From assembly GCF_950023065.1 (NCBI RefSeq), contig NC_088678.1, forward strand, positions 20,636,580-20,700,579: a stretch of 64,000 nt of DNA, given 5' to 3'. The stretch comes from Planococcus citri. Taxonomy: Eukaryota; Arthropoda; Insecta; Hemiptera; Pseudococcidae. Position numbers and translations under genes: made by a program. The notes beneath the pieces are model-generated. The model worked only from the letters and a program-made list of their open reading frames with translations. It did no database searches and was not told the DNA's origin. Positions 12,765-24,117 of this stretch are shown here, one piece after another. Each line of letters starts with the position of its first letter. The first letter of the stretch is position 1.

Positions 12765-15072
12765 CAGAGTTGGGGCGATTCTTTGATTTATCGAATCGAA
12801 CTCTTTTGCCCGCGATTCTTCTGAAAAAAGAATCGGATTCTGAGAATTTCGATTCTTTTTGTAAAAGAATCGCGATTCAGAATCGTGAGAATTGCGATTC
12901 TGAATCGCAAGAATCGCGATTCTTTTTTCGATTCTTTTATCACTGTTTTATTTTACTAAGTACTCCGTACTCCGTCAGTAAATAAATAAAATAAACATAA
13001 AACGGTCCATGTTCTATATATGTTCCCTTTTAGTCCGGCATATGACAATAGGAATAATTGCACCCCCCCCGCCGATCCTCCGGGACAACTTTTTTCTTAA
13101 AGGGGACATCCTAAGGAACATTTTAAAGCAAAGTTGCCAAAAAAAGTTGGCCTTACTTCCAAAATGGCGACCATTTTGATTGACTGGTCAGCCGAAATCG
13201 CAGATTTTGCGTTTCAACCTAGGACTTGCACGAACTTTTTCAAACTTTACAAAGGTAGATCGAAAGATCATACAAAAATTAATCACCTGTCAAAATTTCA
13301 AGTGCTAAAGTGCGTTTTTCGATTTTTGGTGAATTTTTGAAAATCGAATTCAGGCCAAAAATGAGGGAAAAAATCAAAATTTCACCAAATTGACCAAGAA
13401 AGCTGAAATTTGGGATACACCCTATTTTCGTCATGCCAAATCGATTGGAAACGGTTTCAACTCGTTTTGAGCAGTTCTGGAGCCTCCAGAAAAATTTTGA
13501 AACTTTAAATTTTCACAAAATTTCATCAAATGGAGATGGAAAGCTGAAATTTACTTTACAATTCAATTTCAACACCCTCTGAAGACGACTTCAGGTGGGT
13601 TCAAGTAATTTTAGGGCCTCCAGCGACTTTTTTTGAAAATTACTGGAGCCTCCAGCAGATTTTTGAAGCTTTAAATTTTCACAAAATTTCATCAAATGGA
13701 GATGGAAAGCTGAAATTTACTCTACACTCTAATTTTAACACCCTCTGAAGACGACTTCAGGTGAGTTCAAGTCATTTTATGGCCTCCAGCGACTTTTTTG
13801 AAAATTACTGGAGCCTTTTGAAGCTTCCACCTACTTTTAGGAAATTTCAATTTTCCAAAAAAAGTCATACAACCTTTCAAAAAGTTGCTGGAGGGACCAA
13901 AACGACTTGAAATTCACCAGCAGTCAACTTCGTAGCATATTGAAATTACATAGTTTGCAGAATAAATTTCAACTCTCCATCTTGGTTTGATAAAATTTTG
14001 GGGAAATTTCAAGTTTCAAAAATCTACTGGAGGCTCCAGTTACGTTCAAAAAAGTCGTTGGAGGCTCTAAAATGACTTGAAATCAACCAGAAGTCGTTTC
14101 CAGAGGGTGTTAAAATTGGAGTGTATAGAGTAAATTTCAGCATTCCATCTCTATTTGATGAAGTTTTGTGAAAATTAAAAGCTTCAAAAATCTGCTGGAG
14201 GCTCCAGTAATTTTCAAATAAGTCGATGGAGGCCCTAAAATTACTTGAACTCACCTGAAGTCGTCTTCAGAGGGTGTTGAAATTGAATTGTAGAGTAAAT
14301 TTCAGCTTTCCATCTCCATTTGATGAAATTTCGTGAAAATTTAAAGTTTCAAAATTTTTCTGGAGGCTCCAGAACTGCTCAAAACGAGTTGAGACCGTTT
14401 CCAATCGATTTGGCATGACGAAAATAGGGTGTATCCCAAATTTCAGCTTTCTTGGTCAATTTGGTGAAATTTTGATTTTTTCCCTCATTTTTGGCCTAAA
14501 TTCGATTTTCAAAAATTCACCAAAAATCGAAAAACGCACTTTAGCACTTGAAATTTTGACGGGTGATTATTTTTGTATGATCTTTCGATCTACCTTTGTA
14601 AAATTTGAAAAAGTTCGTGCAAGTCCTAGGTTAAAACGCAAAATCTGCGATTTCGGCTGACCAGTCAATCAAAATGGTCGCCATTTTGGAAGTAAGGCCA
14701 ACTTTTTTTTTGGCAACTTTGCTTTAAAATGTTCCTTAGGATGTCCCCTTTATGAAAAAAGTTGTCCCGGAGGATTGGCGGGGGGGGGGTGCAATTACTC
14801 CTATTGTCATATGCCGGACTATTCCATTTAAATTGAATCAAATTTTTCATTTCTATACCCCTTTTTATCACTAAAAAAAAAAATATAAAGAATCGCAAAT
14901 TGGAAAAGAATCGAGAGCCGCTAAAATTGCGATTCGCAAAAAATAAAAGAATCCGATTCTTTTCAAATGCGATTCTTTTTCAAAAAGAATCGGATTCAGA
15001 ATCGGATTCAGAATCTCGACCCTTGCGATTCCTCACGATTCATTTCAGAGATTCTGAATCGCCCCAACTCTG
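12765..15072. mobile_element. Non-autonomous hAT-like element
   Basis: Termini CAGAGTTGGGGCGATTC and its exact reverse complement (17 bp), flanked by an 8-bp direct repeat CCGCATTG (12757-12764 and 15073-15080). An 8-bp duplication and CAGAG ends are hAT hallmarks. The sub-terminal regions are full of GAATCG/CGATTC words on both sides. It interrupts an array-unit copy. The interior is mostly another element (13033-14819). No transposase seen. Confidence 0.8.
13033..14819. mobile_element. Giant foldback element nested in the hAT-like element
   Basis: Two arms of roughly 850 bases are near-exact reverse complements, starting GTCCGGCATATGACAATAGG, with TA on each side (13031-13032, 14820-14821). 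Each arm contains internal direct repeats of a roughly 150-base block (GATGGAAAGCTGAAATTTAC ... CTCCAGCGACTT). A C-run of 8 and a G-run of 10 lie at mirrored positions. A diverged copy sits at about 57040-57960. Short frames inside are by-products of the palindrome. Confidence 0.8.
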
Positions 15073-15335
15073 CCGCATTGATGCTCAAGTATCAGGAAAA
15101 AATATATCACTGACTTTCTGATGTTATGCCATAAATTGGTAAAATTGGAAGAAAACTAGAAAGATGGCTGATGGCAGTTTTTGAGCCCATGAAAAATTCC
15201 TTCCTACACAATCTATAAACTATCAATTTGACATTCTTAACGAGGTACCTATACAGAAATATCGTGTGTTAGGTACATAAATAAAAATTACTTACTGCAT
15301 GAGCTAGAATTAGAAATGTTGTTTTATTCGAATAT

Positions 15336-16280
15336 GGGAGAGCTGCACAAGATGGCATAGTGTCTAAGATGGCATAGTGACGATTACTAGAAAACGACAC
15401 ATTGAAAAATTTTCTTTTTTCACTTAAAATGTTGTCAACACTGTAAACACTGAATCCCGGTATGTGACAAATTGTTCAATGCCGAAAAAAAAAAAAAAAA
15501 AAAACGACAAACAATTTTTTGCCGGTTGAAAGTTTTACATTGCTGCTACTTTAGAAGAAGTTATTGGTATGAAAAATATTTTATTGCAAAAAAGTGGATG
15601 CGAATACGAAAAGTATAAGAAAAAAGGCTTGTAATGCGCTAATAGTTATAATAATTGCATCACCTTATATGCTTCTAATATCACTCTGAAATATATCAAT
15701 GTGTTTGCCCAAGATGGCATAGCATTTTTTGTCCAAGATGGCATATACCAATAACATTGTATTTTCATAAAAAAATGTTCAAATGAGTTTTTCTTCATTT
15801 TTGAAATAGTTTTAATGGTATTTCAGCTTTTGCACTTAAATTTCGTAATAAAAACCACTTTTAATCGAGTTTTTCTTCATTTTTGAAATATTTTCATAGA
15901 TATTTCAGCTTTTGCAATACAAACCGCTTTCCCTCGAGTTTTTCTTCATTTTTGAATTATTCGCATACGCATTTCAGCTTTTGTACTTGAATTTCGTTAT
16001 AAAAACAGCTTTTAATCAACTTTTTCTTCTTTTTGGGAAAATTTTTATAGGTAAGTATGCCATCTTATCCATACCAGTGTCCAAGATGGCACATTTGGAA
16101 CTTTTTTTAAAAAGGCAAATTACAGGTACTGAAAATGAGTAAAATTTTAAAACCAGGGGGGGAATTTGTAGCCAAATGTTCAAAGTTTCAGATGGTGTAT
16201 TCATTTTTTCGGATAATTCATTATAGCGCCCTCCAGATCGCAAAATGTGCGAAGTATGCCATCTTAGGCGTCTCTCCCCT
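15336..16280. mobile_element. Inverted-repeat element with repeated AAGATGGCATA words
   Basis: Left end GGGAGAGCTGCACAAGATGG; right end is an imperfect reverse complement (CCATCTTAGGCGTCTCTCCC). AATAT occurs on both sides (15331-15335 and 16281-16285), a possible 5-bp target duplication. AAGATGGCA-type words occur seven times in both orientations. No transposase frame. Confidence 0.6.
15785..16055 (+). repeat. Tandem repeat, about 3.5 copies of 69-82 bp
   Basis: Copies start at 15785, 15867, 15936 and about 16017 with GAGTTTTTCTTCATTTTTGA (last copy altered), each followed by ATTTCAGCTTTTG. It lies wholly inside the element at 15336-16280. Confidence 0.75.
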
Positions 16281-16355
16281 AATATGATGGCTGATCAGTT
16301 TGGGCTTGTGACTGGATGTATTTCATAATCAGCTGAAAAATTTAAATTGTATTTA

Positions 16356-17321
16356 AGAGGTATATTCAAAAAGTAACGTCCGTTTTGCTCATAAAAAAAT
16401 TATTAATGAAGATAAACAAAAACTGTTTAAAAATTCAAAATCTACTGACCTTCCTTTACTTTTTAACATGGTCACCAAAATTATATATGTGAGGGCGCGT
16501 ACGGAAAGGGACCTACCGACCAAAAAATGAAATTTTTTTTTCCCCTGAAATTGTTGTAGGAACTCTTAGAGAATCGAATGGAACCTCCCAAACCCGCCAA
16601 TAACTCCTATTTCATCGAAATTTTTCGCTTCTAAGTGAACCATGACAGAATTCATAATCGAAAAAACTTGAATGCAGTGCATAATCTGACCGGTAGAGGT
16701 CATTGGAGGGCGTGTGTGAGTGTGTGGTAAAGTGTAGGACCTTCGAAGTTGGAATACCCCTACGTAATCTTATAGTAACAACAAGAGAAATAACCGCGCG
16801 CAAAACTTTAAACGGCTCTCCTGTAAAATTTACGTTTTGGTCGGTAGGTCCCTTTCCGTATGCGCCCACACATATACATTTATCCCAACGTAGGAGGAAT
16901 TTATTGATATCACTGCAATGAAATTCTGTGCCCAAGTTTCATAAGCGCGAAAGCGTTTTCTGTTGCAGTTTTGCATCATGTAATGTCGTTTTTTGGTGTC
17001 AAAAATTTAATTATAAAGGTAGACAAAAACGGTTTGAAAATTCGAAATCTACGATATTTTCTTCACCTTTCAACATGGGTACCAAAATTTTTTATGCATT
17101 TAAAGTGATTGATTGAACGCACTCTTTCTTGGGCACAAATTGACATTAGGGCATTCATTGTAACCCCACGTATTAAACGAACAAAAACGTGTACAGGAAC
17201 GGTTAGCAGGTCAAAAGACGCGGAACGGTTCAAGCTTTCCTCTCCTGCTTCAAGATTCCGGTTTCATGCCATAGAACTCAAGTAATAGTCAAAAAGGACA
17301 CCACTTTTTGAACCTACCTCG
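16356..17321. mobile_element. Decayed mariner-like element
   Basis: Imperfect terminal repeats (AGAGGTATATTCAAAAAGT at the left; right end reverse complement of CGAGGTAGGTTCAAAAAGT), TA on both sides. A direct repeat of about 72 bases occurs at 16413-16485 and 17023-17095 (CAAAATCTAC..AACATGG..ACCAAAATT). No intact transposase. It is interrupted by the element at 16486-16874. Confidence 0.5.
16486..16874. mobile_element. TA-flanked short element, 389 bp, nested
   Basis: Terminal repeats of about 37 bases with three or so mismatches, starting TATGTGAGGGCGCGTACGG, containing GGGACCTACCGACC, and flanked by TA (16484-16485, 16875-16876). It sits inside the mariner-like element just after its first direct repeat. 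Confidence 0.65.
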
Positions 17322-18059
17322 TATAATATTATACATTGAGATTACACATATATCCTAAGGATGTACCATTGTACCTAATGCCTAATCTCTGCCGTGCACA
17401 TTGAAGAAGTGCAAAAATTATTCTGACCCTTCCTCTGCACAATTTTTCACGTTGTCTAACAAAAATTGATTTTTTTGCTACCTACATACCTACTTACTCA
17501 CATCATAATGGTGCGGCGTGGCGGAGAGTTGGTTTTCCATTCATTTTTTCCATCAACCTTTTTGGTCCTATTTTTCATTTGGTTGTTGGAATTTTGCATG
17601 AAAAGTCTTCATGTGTTGGAGGGAAGTTAATTCTTAGGTGTTTAGAAATTCAATAAACTACACATTCATTGCAATAAATTGTGAAATCACCTCAAAAACG
17701 TCATAAAAATTCAAACTCTTCAGGTCAATGATGAACCTCATGGTCCTAGTTACAAAATTTTGGATTTCACTAAAATTTATTTTACTGAGGTGAAATGATT
17801 GAGAATGGCTCGTTTTTATTTTTGTTTCAATTTTGAAGGGCAAATTGGGTCAAATGAGTAGGTTAAAAATTTCAGACTGGCTGGTTCAAAAATTTAAAAA
17901 ATTGGTCTTTTAAATGCATTTTTCAATTTTTTCTGTACTTAGTAGGGTGGTCCTTATTTTCTAACAAAAAGAAAAAAATCAATGTTTTTTTTTGGGAACC
18001 CTGTAGAAATGTTCATTTAGATGAAATATTACATTGTGATTATGGATGTACCTACCTAA

Positions 18060-19490
18060 TGCTTAATCCCCTAATCTCGACCCCTTAGAGGGTCAGTTTG
18101 GCATTCTTGATGAGATGCAGGGTAAATAAAGATTGCTTACTACACGAGTTAGAATATAGCTACATGTTCACTCTAGTCTACATAGTCAGCTACATCTTAT
18201 AAGTTATAATTGAATAAGAAGGCAGCTGTGTTAACAAATCTAATAACAAATGATCCATTAATAATTTTGCATCGAAAATAATATTCATTGAAAACTTTGC
18301 AACTGCGTTGAATTCAACTTATTTATTATGAGGAAGTTGGTAAAAATTGAAAGACTTAGTTGAAAAATTATCCAACTTGTCAAACTAGCCACTCAAAATT
18401 CCCAACTTTTGCTAACTCCAAACCCTCTGGTTGCTTCGTTCCTGTCGAATATCACAATGAATACTTACTCGTATCAATGTATGCAATACTAAATTTTATT
18501 ATTTTAAAAACACTAGAGCCCTGCTAATGAAAGGCTGCGTTGATCAACGAATCATTATAATCGTGCAGTTATTAAACTTTAAAAGACCTCGTGAAAAATT
18601 TTAATTTTTAATTCATAAATTATATTGTAAATGCTTTATCAAGAATTCGTAAAAATTTATTTATGAAAAATTTCTGTTTTAAAAGGTAAAAACAATGTTT
18701 CAAAGTACAAATACAAATTGCCAAACAAATTTGGCAATGTAAAAGAAATTCTTCCTCCACAAGCCCTTAAAGGCCGGTCAATTTGGCATTCTTGAAGAGG
18801 TACATACATGGTAAATAAAGAAGATTACCTACTTACTATGTACACGAGTTGGAATTGTTCAAGTTTCATACATTCTGTGGGATGCTCTGAGCATTGGTCT
18901 CAGCAATACAATGTAAAAAAATTCTTCCTCCACGACCCTTATAGGGTCAGTTTTGCATTCTTGATGATGTGCGAGGTAAATTAAGAAGATAGGTAACTTG
19001 CTACACGAGTTAGAATATTAAAAAAAAATTAAAAATAAACAAAGTCGAAAAACCAATGGGGAGCGTCAATTAATTATTCAAAAAAAATACTTATCTCTTC
19101 AAGGTTCTTTCACAAATCATTCAATTTATAATAAAAATTTCTCAAATGGGGCTACTTTATTTTTTTATTTTTTTCAAGTTGGTTTTCTGATGTAAGTAAT
19201 GCCTGAATGTAGGAAAGTTGGAAGAAAGCTAAATAAAATTATTGATGTGAGGCTGACTTTTGGTAACCTTGAAAAACATCTCATGATCTTTTTTAAGGTG
19301 GAAATTGACACTTTTTGAGCCCTTAACTCATTGCCCTTTCAAAGTACAAATACAAATTTCCAAACAAATTTGGCAATGTAAAAGAAAATTCTTGCTCCAC
19401 AACCCTTCAAGATCGGTCAATTTGGCATTCTTGATGAGGTAGGTGCAGGGTAAATAAAGAAGATTACTTACTACATGAGTTAGATCCATT
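18060..19490 (+). repeat. Array unit copies, partly truncated
   Basis: Truncated copies at about 18060-18150, 18690-18860, 18890-19015 and 19180-19490, each keeping the CTTCCTCCAC...GGCATTCTTGATGAGGT...ATTACTTACT end. The close spacing suggests unequal exchange or repeated partial duplication. Confidence 0.7.
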
Positions 19491-20852
19491 CACCAGAGTT
19501 GAACACAGGCTTGGTAAATGAAGAAATTTATTTGAGTTCAACTCTTGACTATAGTTTTGTTTAACTGTTTGTGGTACAAGTGGCCCTTAGAGTTAAAAAA
19601 TAATAATAAACAAGCCAGGTCACAGGTGACCTTGCAATTCAATTAAAATAGAAAAACTAATGGGAGACAAATTAGGCATGTACATTGTACAAGATACTGG
19701 ATAAATTGAGTAGAACTTTGATACCAAGCTCCTCAAATGTAAAATCGTTGATAATTCAAAAATTTAAAAAAAAATCAATTCTGACATCGAGTTATTTGGT
19801 TTTCTTTTTTTCCCATTAGTATGATGGAAAAGAAAACTGAAAAGTGAAAAGAAAAAAAGATATTTGATTTGTGATTGTGAATAAGTTATTCGAAATATTT
19901 TCCAAATTATTTGGGTCCGCATTGCGGCAGTTTTTTCACAAATATTTCTAAAAACGTTGACGAAACGAGTATTAAGTTATTCACCGCTGATTCATTCTTT
20001 TTTCTCTCGACTCTTTGCTCATCAGAAGAAAAATCAAGATCGAAAATTATCAACAATGAAAAAAAAGTGGGTAATAAATCTAATTTTCTGCAACAAACTC
20101 CTGTTTTTTTTTGCTCCTAATTTCAAAATCAATTCGAAAATTTGAAAGCAAAAATTGAAAAATACTTAGATTGGTCGAATAAATACAAAATAATTAGATA
20201 TAATAATAAATTGTTGTTGTCGAAAATAAAATAAATTAGGTACTTAATAATAATTTCATAATTTGTGATCGGGAATATTCAAATTGTTTTTCAAATTATT
20301 TGGGCCTGCATTTTGGCAGATTTTCTTTTTCACAAACGTTTATAAAAATGTTGACAAAAAACAAATATTATTATTTGGGGTTCATGAGAATTTTTTGAGG
20401 TAAGGTCGATAAGGGAGAGATGCTGCCGCATTTTTTAGTGGCGGGGGAGGGCTTCGACCCTCTCATACCTCCCCTTCTGAGCTTAGCCCAGAGAACATTT
20501 TCTTCCCTTTCTCATTGAACAAGTTCATCAGAAATTATCTTACAATTTCTTGGGTAATTAGGTACGTGTTAAGTAGATAATAAACATTCGTTTCAACGTC
20601 TTCAGACTTTGATTTTGGCGTTTTTTTAACTCATTTTTAACACATTTTTTGAGGGAGTCGATATAAGGTCAGTTTTTTTTGGTACCCAATTTTCATATTT
20701 TTCAAAAAAAAAAACACGTTTGGGGAAATTGAAAATGGGAATTTCGGTGCTTGGGGCTTTCCTCCAGCAAAGTTGAAAATTTCAGATCTTAGTTTGGGAA
20801 TTTAGTGGGGAATTGTTGAAAAATGATTGAGTGAATTAAACATTATTGCTGA

Positions 20853-20924
20853 TCAGTAACTTGTGAACAGTACAGTGTTATGATACGAGCACAGCTGGTG
20901 CTTCAGTTCAGTTGGCAAGACCAT
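20853..20924 (-). repeat. Copy 1 of a repeated short frame (MVLPTELKHQLCS)
   Basis: Minus-strand ATG frame starting MVLPTELKHQLCSYHN. It belongs to a 130-150 bp segment found five times in the window on the same strand, always followed on the other side by AAGTAATTTTTAGAC. It may be a first-exon remnant of the duplicated family. Confidence 0.35.
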
Positions 20925-21239
20925 CAAAATTAGCTTTGATAGAAACAAACTGATTTTTCGACCATAGCAGTAATTTACTGATTCAAAAATTGCATTAAAA
21001 TTTCAAAATGTCTAAAAATTACTTACTGTTCCCAAGGTAATGAATTACGTACATTCATGAAATATTTGAAATAAGCATCATTATTTGATTGGTCGGTAAC
21101 TGGAGAAACAGAAAGATAGCAACTTTAGAGGATAAAATAGAAAGATAATATTACTTAGTACCCAATATTACATCAACAATGAAAGTACTTGAAAATACAT
21201 GAACCTACGAATATAAATAGGTACCTATCTATATATGTA

Positions 21240-21447
21240 CAGGGTGCCCAGAAATATCGTGAACCCCTAACAAAGTTTTCTGCTAAATATTTCGGTTGAT
21301 CACAGTGAGTGATAATAATGATAGCACATGGTTGGTTGTTGGACTGAGATGATAACATTCCACCAACCATATGTATCAATTTCACGTTGCCAACATATAT
21401 TTTTAATGAAAGACTGTTAGGGGTTCACGATATTTCTGGGCACCCTG
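21240..21447. mobile_element. 208-bp MITE with perfect 33-bp ends
   Basis: Begins CAGGGTGCCCAGAAATATCG; 21415-21447 is the exact reverse complement of 21240-21272. TA flanks both ends (21238-21239, 21448-21449). No coding capacity. Tc1/mariner-type MITE. Confidence 0.85.
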
Positions 21448-21540
21448 TATTAAGTACGTAGTCACACCTAAAACGAGTAAAATTTATCCATTCGCACTTG
21501 ACAGCAAAGTAGTCGCCATCTAGCGGTCGAAACAGAACTA

Positions 21541-21990
21541 CAACGAAACTAGGGTATAATTTTTCGTTACATGTATTCTCATGGGAGATTTGCGATTTTC
21601 AAAAATTAATTAAAAATCGTGTAATTATCGTAGGAATGTAATTTTTACTTCAAATGAATGTTTAATTCTTCTACTTTTTGAGAAAATTTATTACAATCTC
21701 TTAAACATGGTTTTTCTTGCAAAAAAATTGCACCGCATTTACAACGTATTTGTATTGTTTATTGTATCCTGAAATGCTGAAAAACATAGGAAGTGCAAAG
21801 CAATTTTTTCACAAGAAAAACAATGTTTAAGAAATTGTAATAAATTTTCTCAAAAAGTAGAAGAATTAAACATTCATTTGAAGTAAAAATTACACTCCTA
21901 CAATAATTACACGATTTTTAATTAATTTTTGAAAATCGCAAATCTCCCATAAGAATACATGTAATGAAAAATGTTATCCTAGTTTCATTG
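21541..21990. mobile_element. Palindromic element, arms about 190 bp, loop 66 bp
   Basis: 21541-21732 and 21799-21990 are near-perfect reverse complements (for example ATGTATTCTCATGGGAGATT against AATCTCCCATAAGAATACAT). The left flank carries CGCCATCTAGCGG. The right arm encodes by chance an ATG frame with a signal-peptide-like start. Confidence 0.75.
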
Positions 21991-22217
21991 CTCGTAGCAG
22001 CGCTATCTATTGGGACTGTCAACTGCGAATTAACAATTATGTTTGGCATCATCTCGACTCTCGAGTTCATCGTTTTTTGGAATTGCCTCCAAAAAGATAT
22101 TACATTCTTACCTAATAAATATTCTTTGCAACGTCTTCAGACTTTGATGGTTTTTTAAAACTCATTTTTAACTCATTTTTTGAGGGAGTCAATTAAGGTG
22201 AGTTTTTTTTTTGGTAC

Positions 22218-22606
22218 CAATTTTCATATTTTCCAAAAAAAGCTTCATTGAGGCATCTTCTTCCATTTTTTTTCGCAGGTCTCGAATTCGCTCTTCTTCA
22301 TTTTCTTTGAAACTGCTGTTCTTTTTCTCGGTTATCTACTCGCGTTGCTAATCGATTTGGAAAACGTTTGGGGAAATCGTAAATGGGAATTCCAGGGCTT
22401 GGGGCTTTGGGATATAAAACTATAAAGTGCTAGGCTATTGTTTAAGCCATCGCCGGCATTTCCAGCTCAAGTTTACCAAAAACATAGGTATTTGAGAGCT
22501 TTCACCATCTTTTTGCTTTTCCCTGAGCCTAGCACTTTTCTATTTTGGTGTCAGAGCGGTAACCATCCATATGAGGGAAAGGTGGAGGAAGCAAGGGTAC
22601 AGATTC
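22218..22606 (-). pseudogene. Second copy of the coiled-coil gene segment, frameshifted
   Basis: Minus strand. After a good acceptor (TTTGCTTTAG) at 22607 it matches the exons at 25.4-26.1 kb, but the intron between them is almost wholly deleted. The first part holds a stop where the other copy reads KKKSA. The second part reads GIPIYDFPKRFPNRL, then EEERIRDLRKKMEEDA and MKLFLENMKIG, with at least two +1 shifts relative to 25.4 kb (near GCACTTTATAG and near the GAACAGCAG stretch). Inference: a disabled paralog. Confidence 0.5.
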
Positions 22607-22720
22607 CTAAAGCAAAGTTGAAAATTTCAAATTTTAGTTTGGAAATTTAGTGGAGGAAGTTGAAAAATGATTGAGTAAATAAAACATTATTGCTGATTAG
22701 TGAGTTGTGAACTGTACGTA

Positions 22721-22768
22721 CTATGATGAGCAGCACAACTGGAGCTTCAGTTTTGTTAACAAGGCCAT
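22721..22768 (-). repeat. Copy 2 of the repeated short frame (MALLTKLKLQLCCSS)
   Basis: Same segment as at 20.9 kb. On the minus strand it precedes the coiled-coil segment at 22218-22606, consistent with an upstream exon of that gene. Confidence 0.35.
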
Positions 22769-22913
22769 CAAAATTGTCTTTGATAGAAACAAACTGATGT
22801 TTCGACCATTGCAGTAATTTACTGATTCAAAAATTGTATTAAAATTTCAAATTGTCTAAAAATTACTTACTAAGTAAACAAATATTTTTTCGGTCCTACA
22901 TAGGACGAAATTC

Positions 22914-23307
22914 GGCTCGGTCCGTAAACATTCGCTCGCCATGAAAACGCTCACTTTCGGTGCTTGCATTGTAAGATATTTTTCATTACGTGATATCATG
23001 AAAACGCGTTTCTAGCACCGTACGCGCATGCGCACTTCAAGTTAATTTTAGTCCTAGGGCCGAAAAGTAACTTTTCAGTCCTCGTAAACGCACGGAACAA
23101 TACTTCTCGCGTTGCCAATAAAAGAGCTGCTTTCGTGCGTCAACGCAGGAGTGGGAATACGCACTTTCATGATATCAGTAATGAAAATTAACTTGAAGTG
23201 CGCATGCGCGTACGGTGCTGAAAATGCGTTTTCATGATATCACGTAGGCTCGGTCCGTAAACATTCGCTCGCCATGAAAATGCTCACTTTCGGTGCTTGC
23301 ATTGTAA
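22914..23307. mobile_element. CpG-rich composite element: direct repeats around an inverted repeat
   Basis: A 61-base direct repeat (GGCTCGGTCCGTAAACATTC...) occurs at 22914-22974 and 23247-23307 with one visible difference. Inside it, 22989-23049 and 23184-23244 are inverted repeats containing ACGCGCATGCGCAC-type sequence. Much richer in CpG than its surroundings. No frame. Confidence 0.65.
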
Positions 23308-23904
23308 TATACTATTTAAAAAATTTATGAGGGTCACTATGGTACTTAAACACGATTTGACGAAATTTAATTTCCCTGATTTCACGACTTCCGATACCTA
23401 AGTTTTCCTTTTTTGCTCCAAGAACTGCAATCACCAGACAGGCGTATAATGATCAGTACTTACCGTGAAATAATATATCGCGACGACTTTCTGATGTTAT
23501 GCCATAAGTTGAGAAAATGGGAAGAAAACTAAACAATTAGTATGAGGTTGACTTTTGAAACTTACTCGTAAAAAAAATCTCTATAGATTTTTTTGAGAGA
23601 GAAAAATGAAACTTTTTGAGCCCCCAACTCATTGCTATTTTCACAGTATAAAGTTCATATTTTACGAATCGCCAAACACATATTTGACAATGTAAAAAAA
23701 TCCTTCCTCCTCAACCCTTAAAGGATCAATTTGGTATTCTTGATGAGGTACAGGAATATCGTGTATTAGGTAAATGAAGATAGATTACTTACTGGATGAG
23801 TTATAATTAGAAATGCTGTTTATCATCGACTTTACTGTGATCGATTGAAAAATTTAAATTGTGTATAGGTCGTCGTCGTTGTCGTTTCCTTATAAGCGGT
23901 AGGC

Positions 23905-24117
23905 CTATTGGCCTGTCTGCTGTGGTGTGGAACCTGTTGAGGATGAGCCTGAGGTATCAGTGAATTTCCTCCTTGGTCTCCATTTCTTCAGTGCCCAAAC
24001 CTCGCTTCCATAAGTCATCATTGGTATTGCTAGGGTATTGTACACCTTCAATCTTGTTTCTTTACGCACCTTACTGCTTCTCAGGGTCCTATTTAATAGG
24101 ATGTTGGAATTTCGCAT
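23905..24117 (-). mobile_element. LINE reverse-transcriptase fragment
   Basis: Minus strand. The frame contains RKETRLKVYNTLAIP then MMTYGSEVWAL (23989-24066), the typical segment after the catalytic domain of non-LTR reverse transcriptases (K.R..-Y...-P...YG.E.W). Nothing of the catalytic FADD-type motif remains. A short, truncated copy inside array sequence. Confidence 0.6.

Noticed and set aside
16612..16935. 107-codon minus frame and overlapping + frame
   Set aside because: Both span the ends of a MITE; overlapping frames on both strands reflect the inverted repeat.
21964..22158. Small secreted protein with a signal peptide (MKNVILVSLLVAALSIG)
   Set aside because: The start lies in the right arm of a palindromic element whose left arm mirrors it; the rest is array sequence with no support as a gene.
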